From Bacteroides faecalis (GTDB taxonomy: Bacteria; Bacteroidota; Bacteroidia; Bacteroidales; Bacteroidaceae), in NCBI RefSeq assembly GCF_003865075.1, contig NZ_BHWB01000005.1, positions 1-64,000 of the forward strand: a DNA stretch of 64,000 nt. Direction: 5' to 3'. Shown here piece after piece: positions 1 through 9,089 of this stretch; the stretch's first letter is position 1; each line of letters begins with the position of its first letter. The position numbers and the translations under genes are program-made. The notes under the pieces are model-generated. The model was given only the letters and a program-made list of their open reading frames with translations, made no database searches and was not told where the DNA came from.

Positions 1-8
1 ACATGATA

Positions 9-260
9 CTATCTCTCTCTTACAGGTGCTTCTTTATTAATCGTTGTATAGCTATTCTGGTTTCTAAACTGGAAATTAGAATTGTTACGGAAGATCCAAA
101 TACGATTCTTAAAAGGATTATTAAGAGAAAAAGATCCTGAAACACGCCAATTTCCATTCATATTGACGGGGGTTGTAGTCCGTACTCCTGTTTCATCGTC
201 ATAAGTCACCTGATTGGTTACACTATTCATTGTATTTTCTGCCAAAAGAACAGCAGCCAT
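9..260 (-). pseudogene. C-terminal fragment of frameshifted outer-membrane beta-barrel protein
   Basis: Third piece of the barrel gene that runs leftward from 2325. Its N-terminus, read one frame over, continues the fragment at 227-796: after a run of C (about 268-274) the reading NSYNTK moves into RRNMAAVLLAENTMNS. The aromatic, Asn/Arg-rich alternation (NNPFKNRIWIFRNNSNFQF) is typical of barrel strands. The frame closes again at 9-11, earlier than a family member of roughly 900 residues would, so either a third frameshift lies at the window edge or the gene is decayed. Confidence 0.6.
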
Positions 261-796
261 ATTGCGACGGGTTTCGTATTATAGGAATTAAAACTCATCG
301 TAAGCGTGTTTGTGTAAGAAGGCTTTAACGATGGATTTCCAACACGTATATATAAAGGGTTTGTCTGATCGACTACCGGTTGAAGATCACGAACACTAGG
401 CTGACGACTTTTTCCTCTATATACAATCTGCAAACGAGTACGCTTAGAGAACTTATAGCGGAAATTAACAGTAGGAGAGAAATTGATGACTGATCTTTCC
501 AACTGATTCTCCGGAGCATCCTTCAAAATAGAATGACTGGCTGACTTCTGTGGCTCTACATCTGCTCCAACATTATAATCGTACCTCTTACGATTGGTAC
601 GTACGGAGAGATTTAACAAATGATTACTATATTGATTCTCAAAACAGTTACTCGCATCCTCATCATAATCGGGAGTGAAATCTTCTAATTCCTTATCCCA
701 GTTGTAGACAAAACGATCAGAATTGTTCACCTTATATTGATAACTATAACGGAATTGAAGAAAATGCAGCCACAGCAACGGTTCCACATAAACCAT
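227..796 (-). pseudogene. Middle fragment of frameshifted outer-membrane beta-barrel protein
   Basis: Second piece of the same gene. Reading upstream of its apparent Met in this frame gives KNNTKKIQNQKIEDEADG, which joins the 832-2325 fragment through a one-base shift in an A/T run near 863-873. The content (SPTVNFRYKFSKRTRLQIVYRG, VVDQTNPLYIRVGNPSLKPS) matches the conserved C-terminal barrel of TonB-receptor-like 'outer membrane beta-barrel' proteins with an N-terminal carboxypeptidase-regulatory domain. It is not an independent gene. Confidence 0.65.
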
Positions 797-831
797 CTGT
801 AATCGATAATTATATCCGTCTGCCTCATCTT

Positions 832-2325
832 CTATCTTTTGATTCTGAATCTTTTTTGTATTATTTTTAAATATCGTGTAGTAGAGAGATTTCTTCTACC
901 AGTAGATGAAGCATTGGTTCCATAATCTATCTTTAAAGCAATATTTCTTCCCTGACGACTGAGTTTACGGCTAAGCTGCAACATCATTGCCACATTATAA
1001 CGGGAACTGTTGGTGCTTCCGGATGATTCTTTTTTATTCAATAAGACATCATTTCCCCATCCTTCCTGAGTACCTACATTCTCTCTGTTGTTCTTGGCGA
1101 AATTGTATTGTGGACGAAAGATCAAAGTGGTAACTGTATCTATCTTCCATTCCATATAAGCATTGGCAACCAAGTTATGATTTTTCGTATAGGAGCTATT
1201 CGTACCATTTGTAATTGATTTATCTTGGCGAAGAAAATTATCTATAGTCGTCCGACTATCCTCTGAGCGGTCCGTTCCCATATATTGGATATTTGATCGA
1301 AGCTCGACATTCTTCCAGTTATAAGTAGTATTGACTCCTAATGAACGGGAAGTGGTCAAACCATTCTTACCACGAACATTACCACTAGAACTGGATGATT
1401 CTTTCTGAAGTTCCGAAAAACCTTGATTATTCGTATTATTTAAATTTCCGATAATGGTCAGTTGAGAATTATCACGAAAACGGTTTAGTGTGTTAGCCAC
1501 CTCATAGCGATCCTTACTCCCCACTCCTGCCATGAAGTTTTCTCTCCAACCTTGTTTCATATTCTTCTTCACAGAGAGATCGAGAATCATTTCTTCCTCA
1601 CCATCATCTATTCCAGTCAAACGTGCTAAGTCAGACTTCTGCTCATAGGCTTTCAGCTTCTCTATCATTTCAACAGGCAGATTTTTGAGTGCAGCTTGCG
1701 GATCATCGAAAAAGAATTCTTTACCATCTACCAGAAACTTCTTCACCTCTTTTCCATTAATCAGCACCTTACCATCCTCGTCTATCTCCGCACCTGGTAG
1801 TTGTTTCACCAGTTCTTCCAACATCGATCCTTCAGGAGTGCGATAGGCAGACGCGTTAAAGACAGTTGTATCACCCTCGGTTATAGCCATAGGTGCTTGT
1901 CCGACAATCACAGCTTCCCCCAACATAAACCCTTCGGGATACAAATGAATATCCCCTAAATTGGAAACTGAAATTTTAGAAGAAATAGGGATAGTACGAT
2001 AAATGGTTTTATATCCTACAAAAGAAACGTGTAGAAACAGAGAATCTACCTTCTCTTTTGAATCATTTGTAGTTTTGTGTTCGAAAGGAGTCAGTTTAAA
2101 TATTCCTTTATCATCAGTAGCACCACCTACCAGCATCGTACTATCCGAAAATGACAACAACCGGACCGTAGCAAACGATACCGGTTGTTGTGTTTCTGTA
2201 TCAACCACTCGTCCGGCAAAACTCTCCCTACCGGACTGAGCATGAACATCCACGCTATTCAGTAATATCACATAAATAGTAATCAAACAAAACTGAAAAG
2301 AATAGATATGTCTGCCTATGCTCAC
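832..2325 (-). pseudogene. Outer-membrane beta-barrel / TonB-receptor-like protein, N-terminal two thirds (frameshifted)
   Basis: Begins with a signal peptide (cleavage likely after DVHAQ), then a carboxypeptidase-regulatory-like Ig fold (GRVVDTETQQPVSFATVRLL, about residues 37-130), a plug-like region (AITEGDTTVFNASAYRTPEG, KVLINGKEVKKFLVDGKEFF) and the first barrel strands. This is the usual order of Bacteroidetes OMP_b-brl proteins of unknown substrate. It is the last gene of an ECF sigma operon (sigma, anchored regulator, Spy-like protein, barrel) and is presumably controlled by that sigma factor. Three reading-frame pieces replace one open frame, so the gene is inactive or misread. Confidence 0.75.
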
Positions 2326-2369
2326 CTTGTGTTGATCTAGTAGAAGTAATTTATAATAAACCTAATAAC

Positions 2370-2942
2370 CTATTTCTGTAAATGACGTTGAACATGCTGT
2401 TTTTGTTGCTTCTGACGATTTCCTTGACCGGTTTTTTGTCCCGATTTCTGCCCTTTTCTACGATCAAATTCTTTTTTGAATTTACTTGCATTACTCTTTT
2501 CCTGCTGATATATTTTCAATATCTGCTTCTGAGAAAGTATTTTGCTAAATTCATTGTAATATTTCTCGCGGATATCTAGCATCTTACGACTCTGCGTAAA
2601 TTGGTCTTTCAACATTTTTGCAATATCTGCATCAGTCATTGCAGGCTTCGGAGTTTTATTAGCCTCAGCATCTTGAGTTGCATCTTTCTTCACTCTAGGT
2701 TTAATGTTCATCATGCGACATTCACGCAGTTCTTTCACATATTTCTGATATATAGGAGTAAATTTTGCAGCTGTGGCATCATCCAGCATCAGTGCTCTTA
2801 CCATTTGGTTGGTCTGTATCTGTATCATTTGTTCAGGCGTAGGACGTTGTTTCTTCTCTTGGTTGTCTTTATTCTGCGCAGAGAGAGAAAGTTGACTTCC
2901 TATTAACAGCATAGCTAATACTACATACATAAATTTTTTCAT
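2370..2942 (-). CDS. Exported Spy/CpxP-like small protein
   Basis: 190 residues with a clear signal peptide (MKKFMYVVLAMLLIGSQ, cleavage after LSAQ), then a charged helical body (PEQMIQIQTNQMVRALMLDD, FTPIYQKYVKELRECR, REKYYNEFSKILSQKQILKI) and a very basic Gln/Lys tail. The paired helices and the spacing of Leu and Tyr resemble periplasmic Spy/CpxP-type stress sensors or chaperones; the family match is inference. It lies between the barrel gene and the anchored regulator in the sigma operon, consistent with an envelope-stress role. Confidence 0.6.
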   Translation of the reverse strand: MKKFMYVVLAMLLIGSQLSLSAQNKDNQEKKQRPTPEQMIQIQTNQMVRALMLDDATAAKFTPIYQKYVKELRECRMMNIKPRVKKDATQDAEANKTPKPAMTDADIAKMLKDQFTQSRKMLDIREKYYNEFSKILSQKQILKIYQQEKSNASKFKKEFDRRKGQKSGQKTGQGNRQKQQKQHVQRHLQK

Positions 2943-2971
2943 AATTCTAACTTTTTAATTGATTCACTTAC

Positions 2972-3331
2972 TTAATTTAAAAATATATCATTCTCAGAGA
3001 AGCTGACGAGCTCTTCCAACTCCTCATCTGAAAGATTCTTAATCCAGTTATCTACCGGATCGATAGAAAGAGTTACATTATCAATAGCTAATACATTTGT
3101 ATCTGACAATGGAGAATCCACAGGAAGGAATGATGGAACAAACAACAATCCTGCCAACACAGCTGCTGCAGCAAATGTTGTAGCTACAACCATTTGCAAG
3201 CGACGTCTTTTCCGACGTCGTACAATGCCGGTTTGTTTCATGACTTTCTGCTGAACTTCCTCAAAGAAATTATCAGAAGTATGATATGGAGTCTGCTTAC
3301 CAATATTGTCAAAGTCAAAATCTTTATCCAT
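2972..3331 (-). CDS. Single-pass membrane protein, candidate anti-sigma factor
   Basis: 119 residues: an acidic N-terminus (MDKDFDFDNIGKQTPYHTSD, then NFFEEVQQKVMKQTG), a basic stop (RRRKRRRLQ), one transmembrane helix (about residues 46-68) and an acidic outer tail (DEELEELVSFSENDIFLN). A small protein with one membrane span directly downstream of an ECF sigma gene is the usual place and shape of an anti-sigma factor. No zinc-binding HxxxCxxC motif is visible, so this is a non-ZAS type if it is one. Confidence 0.6.
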   Translation of the reverse strand: MDKDFDFDNIGKQTPYHTSDNFFEEVQQKVMKQTGIVRRRKRRRLQMVVATTFAAAAVLAGLLFVPSFLPVDSPLSDTNVLAIDNVTLSIDPVDNWIKNLSDEELEELVSFSENDIFLN

Positions 3332-3335
3332 GATA

Positions 3336-3872
3336 TCATCTATTTATTATATATTCCTTTATTTTATCTTTTGCATAGTGATAATTCACCTTGAGTGTTT
3401 CCACCTTACTACCTAGAATGCGTGCAATTTCTTCATATTCCAATTCGTCATAATAACGTAAGTTGAAAACAAGCCGTTGCTTTTCCGGTAAACTTAAGAT
3501 GGCCTCCTGAAACTTTACTGCCAATTCATTTTCATAATCTACATAATCAGAGGCTTTCAATTTACCAATCAGTTCTTCTTGTATTTCTTCCGCTGAAATC
3601 ACTCCTTCCTTGCGAGCATTAAGAAAACGAAGACATTCATTGGTAGCAATCTTGTAAATCCATGTACTCAATGAGCTTTCATTACGAAAGTGATCCAAGT
3701 AACGGAATACTCTTATAAAGACTTCCTGTAGTATATCCTCAGCATCTTCATGAGATACTACTATCCGTCGGATATAATAATATATCGGTTCCTGAAAGTT
3801 ATCCATTAGCAACTTGAATCCTTTATCGCGATTGGAGGCACAAGCTTCCCGGATCTTATTTTCGTTTATCAT
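3336..3872 (-). CDS. ECF RNA polymerase sigma factor (sigma-70 family)
   Basis: 178 residues with both conserved ECF regions. Region 2 is about residues 25-90 (EDAEDILQEVFIRVF, LSTWIYKIATNECLRFLNAR) and region 4 about 125-175 (LPEKQRLVFNLRYYDELEYE, ARILGSKVETLKVNYHYAKD). It directs RNA polymerase to a small regulon that probably includes its own operon. First gene of a four-gene leftward operon, 4 bases ahead of the anchored regulator. The start is the ATG at 3872; the next 280 bases upstream hold no gene. Confidence 0.9.
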   Translation of the reverse strand: MINENKIREACASNRDKGFKLLMDNFQEPIYYYIRRIVVSHEDAEDILQEVFIRVFRYLDHFRNESSLSTWIYKIATNECLRFLNARKEGVISAEEIQEELIGKLKASDYVDYENELAVKFQEAILSLPEKQRLVFNLRYYDELEYEEIARILGSKVETLKVNYHYAKDKIKEYIINR

Positions 3873-4154
3873 CTGTTCATCTGGGCTTTGTTAGATTAGA
3901 ACGAAGAAAGAAGCCGAAGTTAAATCTGAAAGAAAGTCTTTTGTATTTATTAACTTATAGAGCCTTATTATAAAGCTCCCCATCGTTTCTGATGAACACC
4001 ATGGGGACATAAATATGAAGAGAAAGTTGTAATTATCTTCTAATACAATATCTATCTAAGAAAGTGGACATTAACTTATAAATGATAATTATCTGTCAAA
4101 ATATTCATCAAATAGACTATTATTTAGTGTCAACTCAGTAACTCCAATATAAAA

Positions 4155-4331
4155 TTACCAAAACTTATTATATTCCTGACTATATTCAAATCCTACAGCC
4201 TTTAATGCATTAACAAGTTCAGTCTTATCCACTTGCATATCTTCACAAAGTTCATCAAGTGAAGAATAACAATCACGTAGTTTCATATTAATGACACTAA
4301 ACAACATCATCGGGTCTTTAGGCAATTCCAT
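4155..4331 (-). CDS. DUF4250 domain protein
   Basis: 58 residues beginning MELPKDPMMLFSVINMKLRD and ending FEYSQEYNKFW. The opening LPKDPMMLxSVIN, the YSSLDELCED middle and the closing Gly-Phe/Tyr-Glu-Tyr segment are the signature of DUF4250, a very small conserved protein common in gut Bacteroidetes and Firmicutes. Function is unknown; a short three-helix DNA- or protein-binding unit is plausible. It stands alone, with no tight neighbours. Confidence 0.85.
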   Translation of the reverse strand: MELPKDPMMLFSVINMKLRDCYSSLDELCEDMQVDKTELVNALKAVGFEYSQEYNKFW

Positions 4332-4514
4332 CTTTATCTATTCTTTAAAATTTGGTACAAAAATACTACATAGTTACCAAATAGCCTAACTGTTTGACAA
4401 AAAAAGATTTATGCATGTCATTCCTTTATTAAAATACAATGATATTACATATAACTATTAATTTTGCTTTTATATATATTTCTCATAAAAATTGTTTCTA
4501 CATTTGTAACCATT

Positions 4515-4958
4515 ATGATGAAGTACATATTTTGTATGTTATTAGGTATCTTTCTAATATCTGTACTCCATTCCGTCTTTAATAAAGAACTGCAAGAGTT
4601 CCAAACGGAAATGGGAAGTATGGACACATCTTTATCATACAATCAATCCAATCATCAGATATCAGAATCTACCACTCATCAGGATTGCAACGCGAATCAC
4701 TCTTCATGCAAAAAAGAGTTCAATAAGAACTACAGTTACAACATTAACAAAGGTCTGCCAGGAAGTTCATTGTCATACCGAGGGCTCTCCTCTCCTAAAA
4801 TACTGAGATTTAATGCCTCCACTTTAGCAATTCTGACTTTAAGTAGTTTGATTGCTCAACAACCCAAAGACAATAACAAAAAGCTTTTTCTTTATACAAA
4901 CATTACCAAACAAACATATAGATATTATATCTATACTCTAGGGCGTATACTCATTTAA
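4515..4958 (+). CDS. Small hypothetical protein with N-terminal membrane helix
   Basis: I do not recognise it. From the ATG at 4515 or 4518 it opens with a hydrophobic helix ([20 protein letters not shown]) that could be a signal anchor, followed by a Ser/Asn/Gln-rich middle and a second mildly hydrophobic stretch ([13 protein letters not shown]). An upstream in-frame ATG at 4464 would add 17 residues but has no better context. Low complexity and lack of a recognised family make it uncertain; it may be lineage-specific or chance. Confidence 0.35.
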   Translation: MMKYIFCMLLGIFLISVLHSVFNKELQEFQTEMGSMDTSLSYNQSNHQISESTTHQDCNANHSSCKKEFNKNYSYNINKGLPGSSLSYRGLSSPKILRFNASTLAILTLSSLIAQQPKDNNKKLFLYTNITKQTYRYYIYTLGRILI

Positions 4959-5044
4959 CCATTCTTTTACCTCTTTTTCTGGACAAATTATGTCCGTATT
5001 ATACCCCATCATTTCCTTTTTTACAAAAAATCAACTATAAAAGA

Positions 5045-5686
5045 ATGGAATTTATACTAGATTTTATCCTTCATATAGACCAATATATGATTGACATAGT
5101 GAGGGATTACCACACTTGGGCTTATACCATCTTATTCATTATCATCTTCTGTGAAACAGGATTGGTAGTCACCCCCTTCCTACCTGGAGACTCATTATTA
5201 TTTGTAGCTGGAGCTATATCCGCACTACCCAATATGCCTATCGAAATACATTTACTCGTCATTATTCTATTTATTGCAGCTGTATTGGGTGACTCATGCA
5301 ACTATATGATAGGACATTATTTCGGACGAAAACTTTTTAATAATCCCAATTCCAGAATATTCAAACAAAGTCATTTGGACAAAACACATGAATTTTATAA
5401 AAAGTATGGTGGCAAAACGATCATTTTAGCCAGGTTTATTCCTATTGTTCGCACTTTTGCCCCTTTCGTAGCCGGAATGGGAAAAATGCATTATTACTAT
5501 TTCATGTTATATAATCTGATTGGAGGAGCTATCTGGGTAGCACTTTTTTGCTATGCCGGTTATTTCTTCGGTGACCTGCCATTTGTACAGGAGAATTTAA
5601 AATTACTGATCGTCGCTATTATTTTTATCTCTATTTTACCAGCTTTGATAGAAATAATACGAGCTAAATTAAAATCAAAGAAATAG
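5045..5686 (+). CDS. DedA family membrane protein
   Basis: 213 residues with several membrane spans and the DedA/VTT signature: [19 protein letters not shown] (about residues 35-55), [14 protein letters not shown] (about 84-97), [20 protein letters not shown] (about 120-139, with the conserved Phe-Ile-Pro and Arg) and [17 protein letters not shown]. DedA proteins are inner-membrane half-transporters or scramblases implicated in lipid carrier recycling and membrane homeostasis. It precedes the phosphate genes by 72 bases and may be transcribed separately. Confidence 0.9.
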   Translation: MEFILDFILHIDQYMIDIVRDYHTWAYTILFIIIFCETGLVVTPFLPGDSLLFVAGAISALPNMPIEIHLLVIILFIAAVLGDSCNYMIGHYFGRKLFNNPNSRIFKQSHLDKTHEFYKKYGGKTIILARFIPIVRTFAPFVAGMGKMHYYYFMLYNLIGGAIWVALFCYAGYFFGDLPFVQENLKLLIVAIIFISILPALIEIIRAKLKSKK

Positions 5687-5758
5687 AAAATGCAGGTATT
5701 TCACCCTATTTATTTAAGCTAACATATAACAATATTATAAATTAATATCTTTACACGT

Positions 5759-6406
5759 ATGAAAAATTCCTTTTTTAGTCGTTTTACTCCCCAGGAGCCC
5801 AAATTTTTCCCTCTATTAAAACAGCTATCTGAAGTTTTAGCATCTTCTGCAGCTATTCTAGTAGAGAGTCTACAACACGATCTGCCAGACGAACGAGCAA
5901 ATTACTATAAGAAAATAAAAGACCTTGAACGAGAAGGAGATAGATTGACACATTTGGTTCTTGACGAACTTAGCACTACATTCATCACTCCCTTTGACCG
6001 TGAAGATATTCACGATTTAGCTTCCAGCATGGATGATGTTATCGACGGAATAAATAGTTGTGCCAAACGTATTGCTATCTACAATCCTCATCCCATTTCA
6101 AATAGTGGAAAAGAACTAAGCAAACTCATTCAAGATGAAGCTTTCTATATCTGTAAAGCAATGGATGAACTGGAAACATTCCGCAAAGCACCCAAAGCAC
6201 TTCGCGAATACTGTACCAAATTGCATGATATAGAGAATCAAGCAGATGATGTTTATGAATTTTTCATCAAAAAGCTATTCGAAGAAGAAAAAGACTGCAT
6301 CGAACTCATTAAAATCAAGGAAATTATGCATGAACTTGAAAGAACGACTGATGCCGCCGAACATGTTGGCAAAATCTTAAAAAGCCTAATTGTAAAGTAC
6401 GCATAA
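5759..6406 (+). CDS. DUF47 (PhoU-like) phosphate transport accessory protein
   Basis: 215 residues, all helical, with the DUF47/PhoU-like pattern: FSRFTPQEPKFFPLLKQL at the start, DLEREGDRLTHLVLDEL (about 58-74), TPFDREDIHDLASSMDDVID (about 80-99) and ELERTTDAAEHVGKIL near the end. DUF47 proteins are cytoplasmic partners of Pit-type phosphate carriers and probably control their activity. The pit gene follows after 15 bases, the standard gene pair. Confidence 0.9.
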   Translation: MKNSFFSRFTPQEPKFFPLLKQLSEVLASSAAILVESLQHDLPDERANYYKKIKDLEREGDRLTHLVLDELSTTFITPFDREDIHDLASSMDDVIDGINSCAKRIAIYNPHPISNSGKELSKLIQDEAFYICKAMDELETFRKAPKALREYCTKLHDIENQADDVYEFFIKKLFEEEKDCIELIKIKEIMHELERTTDAAEHVGKILKSLIVKYA

Positions 6407-6421
6407 AACAGAGCGAAACAC

Positions 6422-7435
6422 ATGGAATTATTAGTAATTATCATTATATTGGCTTTGATATTTGATTATATCAACGGCTTTCATGATGCGGCAAATTCAA
6501 TAGCTACTATTGTATCAACCCGGGTGCTTACCCCTTTTCAGGCCGTTCTATGGGCAGCATTCTTTAACTTCGTAGCTTTTTTCATCGCTAAATACATAAT
6601 TGGTGGATTTGGTATTGCAAATACTGTATCCAAAACAGTTGTTGAACAATATATCACTTTACCAATTATTTTAGCAGGAGTAATTGCTGCAATTGTCTGG
6701 AACTTAATAACTTGGTGGAAAGGTATTCCTTCTTCCTCTTCACACACTCTTATCGGTGGATTTGCAGGTTCAGCTATTATGGCACATGGATTTGAAGCTA
6801 TACAACTTAATATCATTCTTAAAATTGCAGCTTTCATTTTCCTTGCACCTCTTATTGGTATGGTTATCGCTTTTGGATTTACATTATTGGTACTTTATAT
6901 TTGTCGCCGGGCGCATCCACATACTGCCGAAGTCTGGTTCAAAAGATTACAGCTCGTATCTTCTGCTCTATTCAGCGTCGGTCATGGTTTGAATGACTCA
7001 CAAAAAGTAATGGGTATCATTGCGGCTGCAATGATTGCTGCTCATTCAATGGGAATAGGTATGGGAATAAATAGTATCAATGATTTACCAGATTGGGTAG
7101 CATTTTCTTGTTTTACTGCAATTTCATTAGGTACAATGTCCGGAGGATGGAAAATTGTAAAAACAATGGGTACAAAGATTACTAAAGTAACTCCATTAGA
7201 AGGAGTTATTGCAGAAACAGCCGGTGCTTTTACTCTTTATATTACCGAAATGCTCAAAATACCTGTCAGTACCACCCATACTATTACAGGAGCCATTATT
7301 GGAGTTGGAGCAACTAAACGTTTATCAGCTGTACGTTGGGGAGTTACAAAAAGTTTAATGATTGCATGGGTTCTGACAATCCCTGTTAGTGGACTTTTAG
7401 CTGCTGGAATCTACTTTGTTATTTCTTTATTTTAA
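6422..7435 (+). CDS. pit: Low-affinity inorganic phosphate transporter (Pit family)
   Basis: 337 residues with the duplicated Pit signature: N-terminal FDYINGFHDAANSIATIVST (about residues 14-33) and internal SVGHGLNDSQKVMGIIAAAM (about 187-206), plus SSSSHTLIGGFAGSAI and PVSTTHTITGAIIGVGATKR, the two halves of the inverted repeat. It is an inner-membrane phosphate symporter. It forms an operon with the DUF47 gene and is closed by a hairpin terminator at 7510-7556. Confidence 0.93.
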   Translation: MELLVIIIILALIFDYINGFHDAANSIATIVSTRVLTPFQAVLWAAFFNFVAFFIAKYIIGGFGIANTVSKTVVEQYITLPIILAGVIAAIVWNLITWWKGIPSSSSHTLIGGFAGSAIMAHGFEAIQLNIILKIAAFIFLAPLIGMVIAFGFTLLVLYICRRAHPHTAEVWFKRLQLVSSALFSVGHGLNDSQKVMGIIAAAMIAAHSMGIGMGINSINDLPDWVAFSCFTAISLGTMSGGWKIVKTMGTKITKVTPLEGVIAETAGAFTLYITEMLKIPVSTTHTITGAIIGVGATKRLSAVRWGVTKSLMIAWVLTIPVSGLLAAGIYFVISLF

Positions 7436-7509
7436 GAATTGAAGATTGATTGGTATCTCCTTTACCACTCAAAAAATAATTCTATTCACTTCATTCATTT
7501 TCTAAAAAC

Positions 7510-7556
7510 AGGCTGTACTCAATTTTTGTGCAGCCTATTCTTTGTTTTCTCTTTTT
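7510..7556 (+). terminator. Rho-independent terminator after pit
   Basis: AGGCTG ... CAGCCT stem (7510-7515 with 7531-7536), loop containing a T run, followed by a T-rich tail. It sits 75 bases after the pit stop codon. Confidence 0.75.
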
Positions 7557-7667
7557 ATAAATACCAATCAAAATATACATATCTATAAAATATCTTCAAA
7601 AATAGAAGATTCATATCTTATTCTCCCAGATTTATGGTATATTGCAACTTTCATCAACCTAAAATAA

Positions 7668-8513
7668 ATGATTATGGGATATTCACATTATGGAAAACAA
7701 GCAGAAGTATGGAAGCACCTGCCCTTGTGTGATATAATTGCACAAGAACAACCGACCACATATATAGAAACTAACTCTGCATCTGCCAATTATACTTTAA
7801 CTCATACACCCGAACAACAATATGGAATCTACCATTTCATAGAAAAAGGAAAAGAAAATCCCGTTAATAACAGTATTTATTTCCGATTAGAAAACGAAGC
7901 TATGCAGATGAATCAATATATAGGCTCTCCAGGACTAGCTATGTCAATTTTAAAAGATACTTGTCAATATATCTTTTTTGATTTGGACACGGAAGCTTTA
8001 CAGAACATTGAAGAATTTGGTAGAAAACAAACTCTTACCAAACAGATTATATTGCATAATATTGATTCCTTAACAGGAATGATGAAGTTACTACCTGAGC
8101 TATCTCCTAATGCGTTTATACATATCGACCCATATGTTATCAACGAACCAGGAAGTAATGGACTTACTTATCTTGATATATTTATTGAGGCTACTAAACT
8201 CGATTTAAAATGTTTATTATGGTATGGCTACCAAACTCACAATGAAAAAAGAGAACTTGAAGAGCTCATTAGAAGTAGTTGCAAATTAGAAAATAAACAT
8301 TCTATTTCTTGCCATGAATTAACTCTAAAAATAATTGAGCCAGATACTCAACCCTGCACTCCAGGAGTATTGGGAAGTGGATTGCTAGCAAGCAATATTT
8401 CATCTATATCCAACACACAAATAGGTAAGTATTGTGATTTGCTAATAGATTTATATAAAGGTTCATCATACAGAGGATATAACGGGGATTTATATAAAGA
8501 CATTATATTATGA
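7668..8513 (+). CDS. RlmJ-like 23S rRNA adenine-N6 methyltransferase family protein
   Basis: 281 residues. Several RlmJ-family landmarks appear in order: GYSHYGKQAEVWKHLPLCD near the start (RlmJ: GNHADVLKH), a YIETNSASANY element (RlmJ: YxETHAG), YIGSPGLAM (YPGSP) and AFIHIDPYVINEPGSNG where RlmJ carries its catalytic DPPY box. RlmJ methylates A2030 of 23S rRNA. The DPYV in place of DPPY and the overall divergence mean the activity may differ. It is the last core-like gene before the foreign DNA. Confidence 0.6.
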   Translation: MIMGYSHYGKQAEVWKHLPLCDIIAQEQPTTYIETNSASANYTLTHTPEQQYGIYHFIEKGKENPVNNSIYFRLENEAMQMNQYIGSPGLAMSILKDTCQYIFFDLDTEALQNIEEFGRKQTLTKQIILHNIDSLTGMMKLLPELSPNAFIHIDPYVINEPGSNGLTYLDIFIEATKLDLKCLLWYGYQTHNEKRELEELIRSSCKLENKHSISCHELTLKIIEPDTQPCTPGVLGSGLLASNISSISNTQIGKYCDLLIDLYKGSSYRGYNGDLYKDIIL

Positions 8514-8814
8514 ATGATATTTATCCTATAACTTTCTGTGGAAACAAAAAACAACGCTACAAATAGACATCAGATACGGAATTTATTTACCTGCAAGTTA
8601 ATTTTTTAGGGGGGGATTTTATTGGATGATTCAAGAATACCATAGTGTGTAACTACCGTTACGAGAGTGGTAGTTCATTTCGTTGAGATGAAGAGGAGGG
8701 CTTATTGTTTTTTTGTAAAAAGATAGGCTGTATTGATACAACAGTCAAGGTAATTTCGTACATTTGCATGATTTCTTCAAGAAGAAACCATTCTTAAAAG
8801 GAAAGTTCAAATAT
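8514..8814 (+). promoter_or_regulatory. Intergenic region with hairpin and promoter of the restriction operon
   Basis: Holds a G7 run near 8609, a hairpin AACTACC ... GGTAGTT at about 8650-8674, and a Bacteroides -7 box TACATTTG at 8759-8766. The box overlaps an in-frame ATG at 8764, so translation of the HTH gene must begin further down, at 8815. This region marks the junction between core-like genes and the restriction island. Confidence 0.55.
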
Positions 8815-9087
8815 ATGTTTGCAATACGCTTGAAACAATTACGAGAAGATGCAAGTTTGCCACAGAGAAAACTTGCAGCGATATTAGACATAGATACAGC
8901 AACATACAGCAAAATTGAAAATGGCCTATTCACATTAAAAAAAGAACATATCTCAGTTCTTGAAAAATTCTATGGACTTGAAAAAGACTCTTTGGCAAAA
9001 TTATGGTTGGCCGATAAGGTCTATAACGTAATTAAAGATGAACCAGCTGCGAAAGATGCTCTTAATGAAGTAAAAAAAATATTGTAA
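8815..9087 (+). CDS. HTH (XRE/Cro-type) controller protein of the restriction operon
   Basis: 90 residues from ATG 8815: FAIRLKQLREDASLPQRKLA and LDIDTATYSKIENGLF form a standard XRE helix-turn-helix in the first 55 residues. It is the first gene of a five-frame operon with gaps of 2-3 bases or overlaps, directly ahead of two methyltransferases. This is the position of controller (C) proteins that delay nuclease expression and autoregulate. The upstream in-frame ATG at 8764 lies inside the -7 box and is rejected as the start. Confidence 0.8.
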   Translation: MFAIRLKQLREDASLPQRKLAAILDIDTATYSKIENGLFTLKKEHISVLEKFYGLEKDSLAKLWLADKVYNVIKDEPAAKDALNEVKKIL

Positions 9088-9089
9088 TC